Of a stretch of DNA of 64,000 nt, positions 33,390-43,120 are shown in pieces. The notes under the pieces are model-generated. The model was given only the letters and a program-made list of their open reading frames with translations, did not search any database and had not been told where the DNA came from. The first letter of the stretch is position 1; each line of letters opens with the position of its first letter. Origin of the DNA: Rudaea sp. 3F27F6 (GTDB taxonomy: Bacteria > Pseudomonadota > Gammaproteobacteria > Xanthomonadales > Rhodanobacteraceae); contig NZ_SCNG01000003.1 of assembly GCF_005503555.1 (NCBI RefSeq), forward strand, positions 612,049 to 676,048, in the 5' to 3' direction. A program made the translations under genes and the position numbers.

Positions 33390-33492
33390 GGCGGCGTCCT
33401 GCGGAAAACGCCATTGTCCGCGATTCGGGCGCACAAGGAAATTCGTTCGGAACTATGCGCAGCGTCTCCCGCTGCTGAATCGAGCCCGTTCG

Positions 33493-35055
33493 CTACGGTA
33501 CGGTTTGTGCGAACTGTCCCGCGGGATATTTCGGCGCACCTTCGTACGCGGCGCGCAATACGAGATGCCAGCCGCGTTCGCTGAGCCTGCGTTGCGCGAG
33601 CAGCGAGGCCTCGCCACCGATCAGCACGGTCTTGTCGGCAGCTTTGAACTCCGGGCGCGTGAAGAATTCGTCGATGTCGGCGGTCCAACTCAGATAGTCG
33701 ACCGGCAGCGGCAGCAGCAATTTGCCGTCGCGCGCGACATAGACGAGCGCCGCGCCCGCGATCACCAGCTTGCCTCCGCGCGCGGTCGGCCAGTGCTTGC
33801 GGATTTGCGACAGCGCGTCGACGAGATAGCGTCCTTCGATCTCGCTGCGTGTCGCCGTGCCGAGTTCGAGCAGCTCGTTGCAGCCGGCGGTCGGCGAGAG
33901 CGCGACGAGAGAATCGGCAAACTGCGTACGCGTGGTGTCGCTGAAGCCGCCGCGTTTGAGAAACTGGCGGATGCCGAACTCGTCGCTGCACACCGAGCCG
34001 AGTTGCTTTTCGTTGCGCTCGCGGACTTGTTCGGGCGTATGGCTCAGCACGAACTCGTTGATGAGGCCGGAGTCGGCGATGATGTCGCCGGCCGTGCCGT
34101 CGATTTCGCCGAGCGCCTGGCCGGCGGAAAAATTGCCCCAGACGGCGGCCCAGGCCAGCGAGTTCAGGCGCTCGACGATGTACGGATTCGACGTGTTCGG
34201 ATCGAAGCCGAGATGCTTGGCGATCTCGTTCCGCGCCGAGCTGTATTTGAGATAGCGCTTGACCTCTCGTCCCGCGTCGCGTCCCGCGCGCGCATACCAG
34301 GCCTTGCTTTCCTTTTGCGGCGGTTCCTCCGGCGCGGCGGGAATGCCTTGCCTCTCGTCGGCATCAAGGACGGGCGCATCGACGCCGACATAGACGGCAT
34401 CGTCAGCCGGCGCCGTGGCGGCGGCATTTGCGCGCGCCGCGGCGTCGGCTGGCACGTCGCGCCCCGCGGTCATCGGACCGTCCGGAGCGCGGAACGGATC
34501 GCCCTTGTTCTCGAAGATGCGCGCCGAGCGGTCGCTGACCGTCTGCGCGCGATTCGCCCACAGATCGATCTGCTTCTTGAAGTAGCGCACGACACCCATC
34601 GGCAGGCCGACGATCGAATCGACCGGATGGCGAATGACCTTGAGCACGGTGGCGCCGGTCTTGCGTCCGCGTTCGGCGAGCGCGTGCGCGAACGCGCCGC
34701 TGCGCGTAGCGCGTTCGAGCGCTTCGATCGCCGGAATCTCGCCGACGCGGATCGCAAGCATCTGCGCGCTGTCGGCGTACAGCGGGCCGTACGGCGTCGT
34801 GATGGAGAAGCGTGCCATATAGCCGCCGATCTGGGCTTTCGGATCGACGCGGAAATTCGGTCCGCTCAGCAGCGCGGGCTCGGCGATCGCGGCGGCGTCG
34901 AGCGCGGGCTCCGCTTCATAACCGCATTCGCGCACGCAGGCCGGCGCGTCGCGCGCAATGGCGGGACGCGCCAGCAGCGCGAAGACAGCGAACAAGCAGG
35001 GAACGATTTTCACGAGATCGGCAATGAGGCGGGGCGCGAGATAAATTCCCGCCAT
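33493..35055 (-). CDS. exported protein of unknown function between tdh and kbl
   Basis: A protein of 520 residues that I do not recognise. It begins with a hydrophobic signal peptide (VPCLFAVFALLARPAIA) and two nearby cysteines (PACVRECG). A helix-rich first half contains charged amphipathic stretches; a linker around residues 190-235 is rich in Ala, Pro and Asp. The second half has conserved-looking segments SARNEIAKHLGFDPNTSNPY and RLNSLAWAAVWG, then a cysteine pair region (GSVCSDEFG, TAGCNELLEL). A GTG at 35013 would give a more usual signal-peptide start than the ATG at 35055. Periplasmic or outer-membrane-associated location is inferred. Confidence 0.7.
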   Translation of the reverse strand: MAGIYLAPRLIADLVKIVPCLFAVFALLARPAIARDAPACVRECGYEAEPALDAAAIAEPALLSGPNFRVDPKAQIGGYMARFSITTPYGPLYADSAQMLAIRVGEIPAIEALERATRSGAFAHALAERGRKTGATVLKVIRHPVDSIVGLPMGVVRYFKKQIDLWANRAQTVSDRSARIFENKGDPFRAPDGPMTAGRDVPADAAARANAAATAPADDAVYVGVDAPVLDADERQGIPAAPEEPPQKESKAWYARAGRDAGREVKRYLKYSSARNEIAKHLGFDPNTSNPYIVERLNSLAWAAVWGNFSAGQALGEIDGTAGDIIADSGLINEFVLSHTPEQVRERNEKQLGSVCSDEFGIRQFLKRGGFSDTTRTQFADSLVALSPTAGCNELLELGTATRSEIEGRYLVDALSQIRKHWPTARGGKLVIAGAALVYVARDGKLLLPLPVDYLSWTADIDEFFTRPEFKAADKTVLIGGEASLLAQRRLSERGWHLVLRAAYEGAPKYPAGQFAQTVP

Positions 35056-35133
35056 GCGCCCGGCCCGCAGACGTTCCGGCCGCGGCCGGAACGTCGACTC
35101 ATGCTCGAAAAGATCGCGGCACGTGCGCCGCGT

Positions 35134-36171
35134 TCAATTCCACGAACAGACGACCTTGCCGCACTGGCCCGCGTCCATCAGATCGAAGCCGCGCTGGAAG
35201 TCGTCGATGTGGATCTGGTGGGTGAGCACTTTCTGCAGCGGGAATCCGGTCAGCAGCATCTGCGTCATCTTGTACCAGGTCTCGTACATGCGCCGGCCGT
35301 AGATGCCGTGCAGGACCAGACCCTTGAAGATGACCTTGTCCCAGTTGATGCCGGCGCCGTTCGGCATGATGCCGAGCATGGCGATCTTGCCGCCGTGGTA
35401 CATGCAGTCGAGCATGTCGCCGAACGCCTTCGGATTGCCCGACATTTCCATGCCGACGTCGAAGCCTTCCATGTGCAGGTCGGCCATGACGTCTTTGAGC
35501 GATTGCTTGGAGACGTTGACCACGCGCGTCGCGCCCATGTCGGCTGCGAGCTTGAGGCGGTAGTCGTTGACGTCGGTGACGACGACGTTGCGCGCGCCGA
35601 TGTGCTTGGCAATGCCGGCGGCGATGATGCCGATCGGCCCGGCGCCGGTGATGAGCACGTCTTCGCCGATCAGGTCGAATTCGAGCGCGCAATGCGCGGC
35701 GTTGCCGTAGGGATCGAAGAACGCGGCGAGCTCGGACGGAATCTGGTCGGGCACGGGCCAGAGGTTCGACGACGGCATCGCGATGTATTCGGCGAACGCG
35801 CCGTTGCGGTTCACCCCGATGCCGATCGTGTGCGGACACAGATGCTGCTTGCCCGCGCGGCAGTTGCGGCAGACGCCGCAGACGATGTGGCCTTCGGCGG
35901 AGACGCGCTGGCCGACCGTATAGCCGCGCACGCCGGGGCCCATGTCGACAATGCGGCCGACGAATTCGTGGCCGATGACGAGGCCCGGCTTAATCGTGCG
36001 CTGCGACCATTCGTCCCATTTGTAGATGTGCAGATCGGTGCCGCAGATCGCAGTCTTTTCCAGTTTGATCAGCACTTCGTTCGGCCCGATCTCGGGCAGC
36101 GGCACCTGTTCCATCCAGATGCCTTTGCCCGCTTCGCGCTTGACCAGCGCTTTCATCATCGCTTGCGACAT
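35134..36171 (-). CDS. tdh: L-threonine 3-dehydrogenase
   Basis: A zinc-dependent medium-chain dehydrogenase of 345 residues oxidising L-threonine to 2-amino-3-oxobutyrate with NAD+. The catalytic zinc site is at [15 protein letters not shown] and GHEFVG, the structural zinc site is the four-cysteine [15 protein letters not shown], and the NAD-binding motif is [11 protein letters not shown]. The start [10 protein letters not shown] at 36171 is preceded by AAGGA at a good distance; the open frame runs nine codons further. It feeds Kbl. Divergent from miaA. Confidence 0.96.
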   Translation of the reverse strand: MSQAMMKALVKREAGKGIWMEQVPLPEIGPNEVLIKLEKTAICGTDLHIYKWDEWSQRTIKPGLVIGHEFVGRIVDMGPGVRGYTVGQRVSAEGHIVCGVCRNCRAGKQHLCPHTIGIGVNRNGAFAEYIAMPSSNLWPVPDQIPSELAAFFDPYGNAAHCALEFDLIGEDVLITGAGPIGIIAAGIAKHIGARNVVVTDVNDYRLKLAADMGATRVVNVSKQSLKDVMADLHMEGFDVGMEMSGNPKAFGDMLDCMYHGGKIAMLGIMPNGAGINWDKVIFKGLVLHGIYGRRMYETWYKMTQMLLTGFPLQKVLTHQIHIDDFQRGFDLMDAGQCGKVVCSWN

Positions 36172-36250
36172 GGAGGTTGTCCTTGTGGAGATATGCAATT
36201 ATAGCCGCGAGCCGTGAACGGCTTCTGCTTTCCGTCCGCCCCTCTGATTC

Positions 36251-37207
36251 GTGCTGCCTTTGACATCCGCGACCGACCAGCGCCCGTTGGCGATTTTTCT
36301 GATGGGGCCGACCGCTTCGGGCAAGACGGCGCTGGCCCTGCGTCTGGCCGAGCGGTTTCGCGTCGAGTTGATCAGCGTCGATTCGGCCCTGGTCTATCGC
36401 GGCATGGATATCGGCACGGCCAAGCCCGATACGGCGACGCTCGCGCGTTATCCGCACCGTCTCGTCGACATCCGCGATCCGCGCGACGCCTACTCGGCCG
36501 CGGAATTCCGTGCCGATGCGCTGCACGAGATGGCGGCAATCTCGGCGTCGGGAAACGTGCCGCTGTTGGTCGGCGGCACCGGCTTGTACTTTCGTTCGCT
36601 GCAGTACGGTTTGTCGGATCTGCCCGAGGCGAACACCGAACTGCGCGAGCGCCTGAGCGCCGAAGCGCGGACGCTCGGTTGGACGGCCCTGCATGCGCGC
36701 CTTGCCGAACTCGATCCCGCGGCCGCGCAACGCATCCGGACGGGTGACACGCAGCGCATTCAGCGCGCGCTCGAAGTGATCGCGTTGACCGGCAGGCCGC
36801 TGTCGGAACAACAGGGCGGGGCACGTGAGCGTTTTCCGTGGCGCGTGCTCAAGCTGACCCTGATGCCCGCAGACCGCGCCTTGCTGCATGCGCGGATCGC
36901 GGAACGGCTCGATCTGATGTTTGCCGAGGGCTTCGTCGACGAGGTGCGCGGCCTTCGCGCCCGCGGCGATCTGCATGCGGATCTGGCCTCGATGCGCGCG
37001 GTCGGCTATCGCCAGGTCTGGCAGCACCTCGACGGCGAGTTCGATCTCGTCGAATGCCGCGAACGCGCGATCCATGCCACGCGCCAGCTCGCCAAACGGC
37101 AGATCACCTGGTTCCGCGCCGACCGCGACGCGCTGGCGATCGATCCGTTCGAACAGCGCTACATTGCCCAGGCCGAGCGCGCCGCCGCAGATTTTCTGCT
37201 TTTTTAA
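36251..37207 (+). CDS. miaA: tRNA dimethylallyltransferase
   Basis: An enzyme of 318 residues that adds dimethylallyl to A37 of tRNAs reading UNN codons. The P-loop GPTASGKTALALRL is near the start, with SVDSALVYRGMDIGTAKP, VGGTGLYFRSL and the tRNA-contacting GDTQRIQRALEV and RQLAKRQITWFR. The start codon is GTG at 36251. It opens the conserved miaA-hfq-hflX-hflK-hflC-purA block. Confidence 0.95.
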   Translation: MLPLTSATDQRPLAIFLMGPTASGKTALALRLAERFRVELISVDSALVYRGMDIGTAKPDTATLARYPHRLVDIRDPRDAYSAAEFRADALHEMAAISASGNVPLLVGGTGLYFRSLQYGLSDLPEANTELRERLSAEARTLGWTALHARLAELDPAAAQRIRTGDTQRIQRALEVIALTGRPLSEQQGGARERFPWRVLKLTLMPADRALLHARIAERLDLMFAEGFVDEVRGLRARGDLHADLASMRAVGYRQVWQHLDGEFDLVECRERAIHATRQLAKRQITWFRADRDALAIDPFEQRYIAQAERAAADFLLF

Positions 37208-37289
37208 CTGCGGCCGGTCGGCTTGCAAATTTCTTCGCTTTTTGCGACGGAAGAGACGGAAAGTCCTATCCGGAATTGTTAAAAAACGA

Positions 37290-37295
37290 TACAAT
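37290..37295 (+). promoter_or_regulatory. possible hfq minus-10 box
   Basis: TACAAT in an AT-rich stretch (TTGTTAAAAAACGATACAATTT) between miaA and hfq. No good minus-35 (TATCCG at 17-base spacing). It would give a leader of about 90 bases before the hfq ATG, which has a strong AAGGAG site. Confidence 0.35.
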
Positions 37296-37390
37296 TTGCG
37301 CATCTTGAGCCGAGGCGCCGCGACCACTATTTCTTTGGACGCTCCTTTTATCGGTTCGCACAAGTTGGTAAGAAGGCAAGGAGAAAAAGA

Positions 37391-37657
37391 ATGTCCAAAG
37401 GTCAGTCGTTGCAAGATCCGTTTCTGAATGCCTTGCGCCGTGAGCGCGTTCCGGTCTCGATCTATCTGGTCAATGGCATCAAGCTGCAGGGAACGGTTGA
37501 ATCGTTCGACCAGTTTGTCGTGCTTCTGCGCAATACCGTGAGCCAGATGGTCTACAAACACGCCATCTCGACGATCGTGCCGAGCCGCAACGTGCGCATC
37601 GGCACCGAGGGCGGCCACGCCGGCGCCGCGGCCGAAGCGGAAACCGCGGAAGGGTAA
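37391..37657 (+). CDS. hfq: RNA chaperone Hfq
   Basis: A hexameric Sm-like RNA chaperone of 88 residues that pairs small RNAs with mRNAs. The Sm1 motif region ([23 protein letters not shown]) and the Sm2 motif ([12 protein letters not shown]) are intact, including the proximal-face Gln and Asp of SLQDPFLN. The C-terminal tail is short and Ala/Glu-rich. It is followed by hflX after six bases. Confidence 0.97.
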   Translation: MSKGQSLQDPFLNALRRERVPVSIYLVNGIKLQGTVESFDQFVVLLRNTVSQMVYKHAISTIVPSRNVRIGTEGGHAGAAAEAETAEG

Positions 37658-37663
37658 ATTCCC

Positions 37664-39034
37664 CTGTTCGAACGTTCGCGCAAAGGTGAACGCGCGCTGC
37701 TCCTGCAGCCGCGCTGGGTAGGCGATTCCGCGCAAAGTCGTGGCAGCGAAGAGGCCGACGAGTTCGGCGAACTCGCGCGCTCGGCGGGGGCAACCGTGGT
37801 CGGTTCGCTGAATGCGCGCATCGAAAAGCCGAACCCGAAGTTCTTCGTCGGCAGCGGCAAGGCCGAGGAACTCAAGGCGCAGCGCGCCGCGCTCGATGCC
37901 GACCTGATCCTGGTCAACCACGCGCTCTCCCCGGTGCAGGAGCGCAATCTGGAAAGATATACCGAGTGCCGCGTCGTCGACCGCACCGGACTCATCCTCG
38001 ACATCTTCGCTCAGCGCGCCCGCTCGCACGAAGGCAAGCTGCAGGTCGAGCTGGCCCAGTTGAAGCACATGTCGACGCGCCTCGTGCGCGGCTGGACCCA
38101 CCTTGAGCGCCAGCGCGGCGGTGCGATCGGCTTGCGCGGTCCCGGCGAAACCCAGCTCGAACTCGATCGCCGCCTGCTTGCCGGGCGCGTGAAGCAGCTC
38201 GAGCAGCGCCTCGAAAAAGTCGAGACCCAGCGCAATACCGCACGGCGCGCGCGGCAGCGGAATTCGCTGCCGGTCGCGGCCCTGGTCGGCTACACCAACG
38301 CGGGCAAGTCGACGCTGTTCAACAAAATTACCGGCGCGGGTGTCTACGCGGCCGACCAGTTGTTCGCGACCCTCGATCCGACTCTGCGCCGCCTCGACGG
38401 CCTCGCCTGCGGCCCGGTGCTGCTCGCCGACACGGTGGGTTTCATCCGCGATCTGCCGCACGACCTCGTCGCCGCGTTCAAATCGACGCTGTCGGAAACG
38501 CGCGATGCGGACCTGTTGCTGCACGTTGTCGATGCCGCCGACCCTGAACATGCTCTGCGCATCGAAGAAGTGCAGCGCGTACTCGAAGAAATCGGCGCCG
38601 AGGACGTGCCGCAGATCTTCATCTACAACAAGATAGACAAATTGACCGCTGCCCGCGACGGCGAGGATCAAAAAGCCGACATCGCCGGCGACGCCCCGGC
38701 ATTTTCTCCGCGCCTGGAACGCATCGACGGCGGACGCACCGCCCGCGTCTGGGTGTCGGCGGTGACCGGCGCCGGGATCGATCTGCTGCGCGAGGCGCTG
38801 ACCACGGCGCTGCAGCGCGACCGCGTGCACGAATGGCTGCAACTGCCCGACAGCGCCGGCCGCCTGCGCGCGCGCCTTATCGCCGGCGGCTTCGTCAGCG
38901 CCGAGCGTCCGGCCGAGCGTGGCTGGGAAGTGCAGATCGACGCACCGCGTGCGTTGATCGAACCGCTGTTCGGCCTGCCCGACGGCGAAGGCGAGTGGCT
39001 GCGCCAAAGCATAGGACCGAGAGCCGAAAATTGA
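37664..39034 (+). CDS. hflX: ribosome-dissociating GTPase HflX, apparent CTG start
   Basis: A GTPase of 456 residues that rescues and splits stalled ribosomes. The N-terminal domain has HALSPVQERNLER and LDIFAQRARSHEGKLQVELAQL, followed by GLRGPGETQLE, and the G domain has G1 GYTNAGKST, G3 LADTVGF and G4 NKID. No ATG, GTG or TTG occurs in frame between the hfq stop and a GTG at 37796, which would delete about 44 conserved residues. The frame from CTG at 37664 reads (L)FERSRKGERALLLQPRW, matching the M-F-[DE]-R start of relatives. GGAAGGG lies nine bases upstream. CTG is therefore the best start; a sequencing error changing ATG is the alternative. Confidence 0.9.
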   Translation: MFERSRKGERALLLQPRWVGDSAQSRGSEEADEFGELARSAGATVVGSLNARIEKPNPKFFVGSGKAEELKAQRAALDADLILVNHALSPVQERNLERYTECRVVDRTGLILDIFAQRARSHEGKLQVELAQLKHMSTRLVRGWTHLERQRGGAIGLRGPGETQLELDRRLLAGRVKQLEQRLEKVETQRNTARRARQRNSLPVAALVGYTNAGKSTLFNKITGAGVYAADQLFATLDPTLRRLDGLACGPVLLADTVGFIRDLPHDLVAAFKSTLSETRDADLLLHVVDAADPEHALRIEEVQRVLEEIGAEDVPQIFIYNKIDKLTAARDGEDQKADIAGDAPAFSPRLERIDGGRTARVWVSAVTGAGIDLLREALTTALQRDRVHEWLQLPDSAGRLRARLIAGGFVSAERPAERGWEVQIDAPRALIEPLFGLPDGEGEWLRQSIGPRAEN

Positions 39035-39250
39035 GCGCCGGAACGCCGGCCCGCATGCGCTGGCGCTCTCGCTTCGCAGAGGAAAAACGCCTGCTGCAAT
39101 GCCCCCTGCGGCCTCGGCCCTAGGCCCTCAGCCCGTTCTCCCGTACAATTCCGCGGCAACCGCGCTTTGAATTCTGCCGATCCGGTTGCATATCGGTAGA
39201 CGGACGCGAGTTTGCCACGGCGTCCCGATCGAATAGAGATGGAGACAACG

Positions 39251-40306
39251 ATGGCCTGGAACGAACCCGGCAGCGGTAACCGCGACCCCTGGAAAGGCAA
39301 GAAAGATTCACCCGACGTCGAGGCGTTCCTGCGCAAGCTGCGCGATGGATTCGGCGGTATCTTCGGCGGCGGCAAGGGCGGCGGCAGCGGCTCTTCGTCC
39401 TCCCCGCCGATCGGCCGCATCCTGCTCGGCATCGTCGCCCTGGCCCTGGTCTGGTCCGTTTTCGACAGCTGGATTTCGATCGACGCGCAGCGCGTCGGCG
39501 TCGTCCTGCGCTTCGGCAAGTTCGACCGCATCATGCGCAACGGCCTCAACCTCAAGTGGCCGGCGCCGATCGAACAGGTCGTCAAGGTCGAGACCACAAG
39601 CCGGCAGACCGCCGACACCGTGCGCATGCTGACCAAGGACGAGAACATCGTCGAGATCAATTTCACTGTGCAGTACCAGGTCACCGACGCGCAGAAATAC
39701 CTGTTCGCCGCGACCTCGCCCGACGAGACGCTCAAGCAGGCCGCGGAGAGCGCGGTGCGCCAGGTGATCGGTTCGAGTGACATGGATACGATCCTGTCGA
39801 GCCACGGTTCCGACATCGTCGGCGAAACGAAGAAGGTGCTGCAGGCGACGCTCGACGCGTACGCGGTCGGCCTCAACGTCAACGAAATCAACTTCCAGAA
39901 CTTGCTGCCTCCGCACGAAGTGAAGGAAGCGTTCGACGACGTCAACAACGCGAGCAACAACCAGAAGCAGGCGATCAACGACGCCCAGGCCTACGCGGCC
40001 AAGGTCGTGCCGGTCGCGCGCGGCGACGCAGCCAAGATTCTCGCCGAGGCGGAAGGCTACAAGAGCGCGCAAATCGCCAAGGCCACGGGTGACGCACAGC
40101 GCTTCAGCCTGATCGAGGGACAGTATCGCGCCGCGCCCGAAGTGACGCGCAAGCGCCTGTACCTGGAGACGATGCAGCAAGTGCTCGGACGTAGTCAGAA
40201 AGTGATCGATTCGAGCAACGGCAAGAGCATTCTTTATCTGCCGCTCGACAAGATGAAGGCGGATGCCGCTGCGGCTGCGGCCGTCGCGACCGGAGGTGCG
40301 CAATGA
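39251..40306 (+). CDS. hflK: FtsH protease modulator HflK
   Basis: A membrane-anchored SPFH/prohibitin-type protein of 351 residues. The N-terminus is Gly/Ser-rich and cytoplasmic, a single transmembrane helix follows (ILLGIVALALVWSVF), then the periplasmic SPFH domain (VGVVLRFGKF to about residue 250) and a coiled-coil stretch rich in Ala, Gln and Glu. With HflC it forms the HflKC complex that surrounds and modulates the FtsH protease. The ATG at 39251 starts MAWNEPGSGN, the usual HflK N-terminus. Its stop overlaps the hflC start by four bases. Confidence 0.95.
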   Translation: MAWNEPGSGNRDPWKGKKDSPDVEAFLRKLRDGFGGIFGGGKGGGSGSSSSPPIGRILLGIVALALVWSVFDSWISIDAQRVGVVLRFGKFDRIMRNGLNLKWPAPIEQVVKVETTSRQTADTVRMLTKDENIVEINFTVQYQVTDAQKYLFAATSPDETLKQAAESAVRQVIGSSDMDTILSSHGSDIVGETKKVLQATLDAYAVGLNVNEINFQNLLPPHEVKEAFDDVNNASNNQKQAINDAQAYAAKVVPVARGDAAKILAEAEGYKSAQIAKATGDAQRFSLIEGQYRAAPEVTRKRLYLETMQQVLGRSQKVIDSSNGKSILYLPLDKMKADAAAAAAVATGGAQ

Positions 40307-41193
40307 AATTCTTCGCTCCGATTTTCGCCCTGATTCTCGTCGCGCTCGGGACCAGTTCCGCTTTCGTGGTCAAGGAAGGCGAGAGCGCGCTCGTCACCCA
40401 GTTCGGCCGCATCCAGGGCGACGGCGGCAAGACCGGCAGCCCGGACTACGGTCCCGGCCTGCATTTCAAAATTCCGCTGATCCAGAACGTCGTGCGCTTC
40501 GACCGGCGCATGCTCAATCTCGAAGCCAAGCCCGAGCGCTACTTCGATTCGGGCAAGAACCCGGTCAACGTGGATTTCTACGTGAAATGGGAGATCGAGA
40601 ATCCGGCGCTGTACTACCGCTCGTTCGGCCCTGACTCGTACCAGAGCCAGGCGAACAGCCGGTTGACCCCGATCATCAAGGACCCGCTGCGCTTCGAGTT
40701 CAACTCGCACACGCTGTCGGACCTGATCGCGAGCGCGCGCTCGGACATTACCGAACGCGTGCGCGACCAGGCGAACAAGGCCGCGGTGGGCCTCGGCATC
40801 CACGTCGTCGACGTGCGCATCAAGCGCATCGAATTCCCCGACGAAGTGCTCGCCTCGGTGTACAAGCGCATGAGTTCGGAGCGCACGCGCCTGGCCAACG
40901 ATCTGCGTTTTACCGGCGACGAGCAGGCGGCGAAGATCAAGGCCGATGCCGACCGCCAGGTGCAGATCATCAAGGCCGAAGCCGAGCGCGACGCGCAGTC
41001 CAAGCGCGGCGAAGGCGACGCCAAGGCAACCGAAGTCTACGCCGGCGCCTACGGTAAGAATCCCGACTTCTATGCGCTGTATCGTTCGCTCGATGCCTAC
41101 CGGAGTGCGTTCGGCGGGGGCGACGTGATCGTGCTCGATCCGAAGTCCGAGTTCATGAAGTACTTCGGCGAGTCGAAGGGCGAGGGCAAGTAA
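40303..41193 (+). CDS. hflC: FtsH protease modulator HflC
   Basis: The partner of HflK, 296 residues. An N-terminal signal-anchor (FAPIFALILVALGTSSAFVV) precedes the SPFH domain (EGESALVTQFGRI onward) and a coiled coil with repeated Ala/Asp/Glu (KADADRQVQIIKAEAERDAQ). The end GGGDVIVLDPKSEFMKYF is typical. In many relatives a small DUF2065 gene lies between hflC and purA; here that place is taken by a truncated gene and a duplication. Confidence 0.95.
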   Translation: MKFFAPIFALILVALGTSSAFVVKEGESALVTQFGRIQGDGGKTGSPDYGPGLHFKIPLIQNVVRFDRRMLNLEAKPERYFDSGKNPVNVDFYVKWEIENPALYYRSFGPDSYQSQANSRLTPIIKDPLRFEFNSHTLSDLIASARSDITERVRDQANKAAVGLGIHVVDVRIKRIEFPDEVLASVYKRMSSERTRLANDLRFTGDEQAAKIKADADRQVQIIKAEAERDAQSKRGEGDAKATEVYAGAYGKNPDFYALYRSLDAYRSAFGGGDVIVLDPKSEFMKYFGESKGEGK

Positions 41194-41221
41194 GCACCGG
41201 TCTGCTTACCGCGGGGTCTTG

Positions 41222-41602
41222 ATGCGCACCACATACCCATCGCTTGCTGCGATTCTGCTGGCCGCGTGCCTGAGCGGTGGGTACGCTGCAACCCCGGCGC
41301 CGCCCTATGCCGCGCCGGGTCCGCTGCGCGAGCCGACGATCTTCGGCGCCGGCGTCATCTCCGCCGGCGATCACGAGTCGCACATCGCATTCACGCCGGA
41401 CGGCAAAGAAGCCTATTTCGTGAAGAACGCGCCCGGCTTCGATTTCTGGACGATCTTCGTATCGACCTGGCGCGACGGGCACTGGACCGAACCCAAGCTC
41501 GCCTCGTTCGCCTCCGGTCAGTACAACGACGCCGATCCGTTCATCACCGCCGACGGCAAGCATGTGGGATTGCGAACTAGTCACCGATGTCGCGTTGGTT
41601 GA
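41222..41602 (+). pseudogene. truncated PD40/WD40-like propeller lipoprotein gene
   Basis: Encodes 126 residues with a lipobox-type signal (LLAAC) and the beginning of a TolB/PD40-like beta-propeller: HESHIAFTPDGKEAYFVKNAPGFDFWTIF, then DADPFITADGKHV. Family members continue here with YFISDRP-like blades for several hundred residues. Instead, after codon GTG at 41564-41566 the sequence switches to GGATTGCGAACTAGTCACC. That is the same sequence as the end of the palindromic element before purA (41761 onward). The last ten or so codons and the stop are therefore foreign. A recombination event has cut the gene, and the product is probably not functional. Confidence 0.75.
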
Positions 41603-41667
41603 ATCAAAAATCCAAATAGGAACTGCAAATGGGCAAGTCAGTCGTAATTCTCGGTGCGCAATGGGGG
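41567..41667 (+). repeat. duplication of the purA leader and first 13 codons (copy 1)
   Basis: Matches 41761-41862 (copy 2, the real purA start). Bases 41601-41666 equal 41796-41861 at 63 of 66 positions. All three differences fall in third codon positions and are synonymous (TCA/TCT, GGT/GGC, GCG/GCA). The ribosome-binding region AATAGGAACTGCAA is identical in both. Confidence 0.9.
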
Positions 41668-41670
41668 TGA
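41629..41670 (+). other. 13-residue purA-like minigene
   Basis: ATG at 41629 to TGA at 41668-41670 encodes [13 protein letters not shown], identical to the first 13 residues of PurA, with the same ribosome-binding site. The duplication ends in GGGGGTGA, so translation would stop just before the P-loop-like GDEGKGK motif. The minigene is probably translated if the mRNA passes it. Whether it does anything is unknown. Confidence 0.7.
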
Positions 41671-41680
41671 GCCGGGATTT

Positions 41681-41780
41681 CGCGGAATGCGTTGAAGCGC
41701 ATTCCGCGCCGGCGAACGCCGGAGGCAGGATGCCGTAGGCCGGGTGACTTGGTGAGCGATGGATCGCGAACCTAGTCACC
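41681..41780 (+). repeat. three successive hairpins between the minigene and purA
   Basis: Hairpin 1 is CGCGGAATGCG / CGCATTCCGCG (41681-41708), an 11-bp perfect stem with a TTGAAG loop. Hairpin 2 is CCGGCG-AA-CGCCGG (41709-41722). Hairpin 3 is GGTGACTTGG / CCTAGTCACC (41743-41752 and 41771-41780), nine of ten paired. The segment GTAGGCCGGGTGA is similar to common intergenic palindromes. No T-run follows any of them. Confidence 0.8.
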
Positions 41781-41814
41781 GACGTCGCCTCTAACGAATC
41801 AAAAATCCAAATAG

Positions 41815-43116
<1,302 letters not shown>

Positions 43117-43120
43117 GGAA

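Noticed and set aside
35990..39007. A 1005-codon open frame antisense to miaA-hfq-hflX
   Set aside because: It spans several real genes and their gaps; the translation is compositionally biased and matches no family.
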